A stretch of DNA of 64,000 bases from Archangium sp. (GTDB taxonomy: Bacteria; Myxococcota; Myxococcia; Myxococcales; Myxococcaceae): NCBI GenBank assembly GCA_022843845.1, contig JALHMW010000008.1, positions 62,001-126,000 on the forward strand. Reading direction: 5' to 3'. A program made the translations under genes and the position numbers. Below the pieces are notes generated by a model, which was not told the origin of the DNA, searched no databases, and was given only the letters and a program-made list of their open reading frames with translations. Below are positions 63,503 through 64,000 of this stretch, in pieces (the first letter of the stretch is position 1; every line of letters starts with the position of its first letter).

Positions 63503-63946
63503 ATGAAGAAGATCACAGGCTACGTGAAGTTGCAGATCCCTGCCGGTAAGGCGAACCCGGCACCTCCGATTGGCCCCGCGCTTGGTCAGGCCGGCGTCAA
63601 CATCATGGAGTTCTGCAAGCAGTTCAACGCCAAGACCCAGGCAGCGATGAAGGAAGCGTTGATCATTCCCGTGATCATCACGGTGTATGCCGACCGCTCC
63701 TTCAGCTTCGAGCTCAAGACGCCTCCCGCGTCGGTGCTCCTGAAGAAGGCCGCCGGGCTCCACACCGAGAAGAAGAAGGGCTCGGGCGCGAAGAAGTCGG
63801 GCAAGGAAGTGGTGGGTTCGATCACCCAGAAGCAGCTGCGCGAGGTCGCTGAGCAGAAGATGAGCGACACGACGGCTGCCTCGGTCGAGGCCGCGATGCG
63901 CACCATTGCGGGCACGGCCCGTTCGATGGGCATTCAGGTCAAGTAG
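63503..63946 (+). CDS. rplK: Ribosomal protein L11
   Basis: Protein of 147 residues, usual length. The start [19 protein letters not shown] and [19 protein letters not shown] are diagnostic. It binds the GTPase-associated centre of 23S rRNA. GGGAGAAG precedes the ATG at 63503. Confidence 0.98.
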   Translation: MKKITGYVKLQIPAGKANPAPPIGPALGQAGVNIMEFCKQFNAKTQAAMKEALIIPVIITVYADRSFSFELKTPPASVLLKKAAGLHTEKKKGSGAKKSGKEVVGSITQKQLREVAEQKMSDTTAASVEAAMRTIAGTARSMGIQVK

Positions 63947-63986
63947 CCACCACCCCAAACCACTTTTTCAAAGAGGACACACTTCC

Positions 63987-64000
63987 ATGGGCAAGAAATT
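63987..64000 (+). CDS. rplA: Ribosomal protein L1, first codons only
   Basis: ATG at 63987 after AAGAGGA, reading M-G-K-K and continuing past the window. The position directly after rplK identifies it; the visible sequence alone would not. Confidence 0.75.

Overview
The window is high-GC bacterial chromosome. The best fit is a myxobacterium (Myxococcota). The evidence is a MYXO-CTERM-like tail on a secreted metalloprotease, a two-gene PUFA synthase with a myxobacterial KS-CLF-AT-DH order, many lipoproteins with TPR, HEAT or VWA domains, and frequent GTG/TTG starts. No ribosomal RNA operon, CRISPR array, insertion sequence or prophage was seen.

Layout. 1-5.5 kb: an SbcD/SbcC-like nuclease-ATPase pair, a tRNA-Glu with promoter and terminator, and two small genes of unknown role. 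5.6-25.3 kb: the main accessory locus, two megasynthase genes (ER-KS-MAT-3xACP-KR-DH and KS-CLF-AT-4x hot-dog) followed by oleA, oleB, oleC and oleD, every junction overlapping by 1-4 bases. A convergent Sfp-type phosphopantetheinyl transferase follows. Together they can encode making of a polyunsaturated acyl chain, ACP activation, and head-to-head condensation, reduction, lactonisation and decarboxylation to a long-chain polyunsaturated hydrocarbon. 25.4-31.8 kb: a paired Get3/ArsA-like ATPase operon, an acyltransferase between TPR lipoproteins, tRNA-Glu and tRNA-Lys. 31.8-46 kb: housekeeping genes (GreB, PhoH, DUF493, XerD-like, TrpS, ScpA, ScpB, RluB) and a cyclic-nucleotide-binding-domain protein. 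46-60 kb: envelope and secreted proteins, including a matrixin-like protease and two paralogous VWA lipoproteins. A lower-GC secreted-protein gene here has its start codon separated from its body by a 7-bp tandem repeat, and it lies beside a frameshifted copy of the end of a VWA gene. 60-64 kb: the conserved tRNA-Thr, Tyr, Gly, Thr, tuf, rpmG, tRNA-Trp, secE, nusG, rplK, rplA block.

The two strongest leads are the fused PUFA synthase plus OleABCD locus, and the heptanucleotide-repeat gene, which looks like a phase-variable locus caught in the OFF frame. A third is the ATPase pair, whose nucleotide-site lysines are lost in a complementary way.
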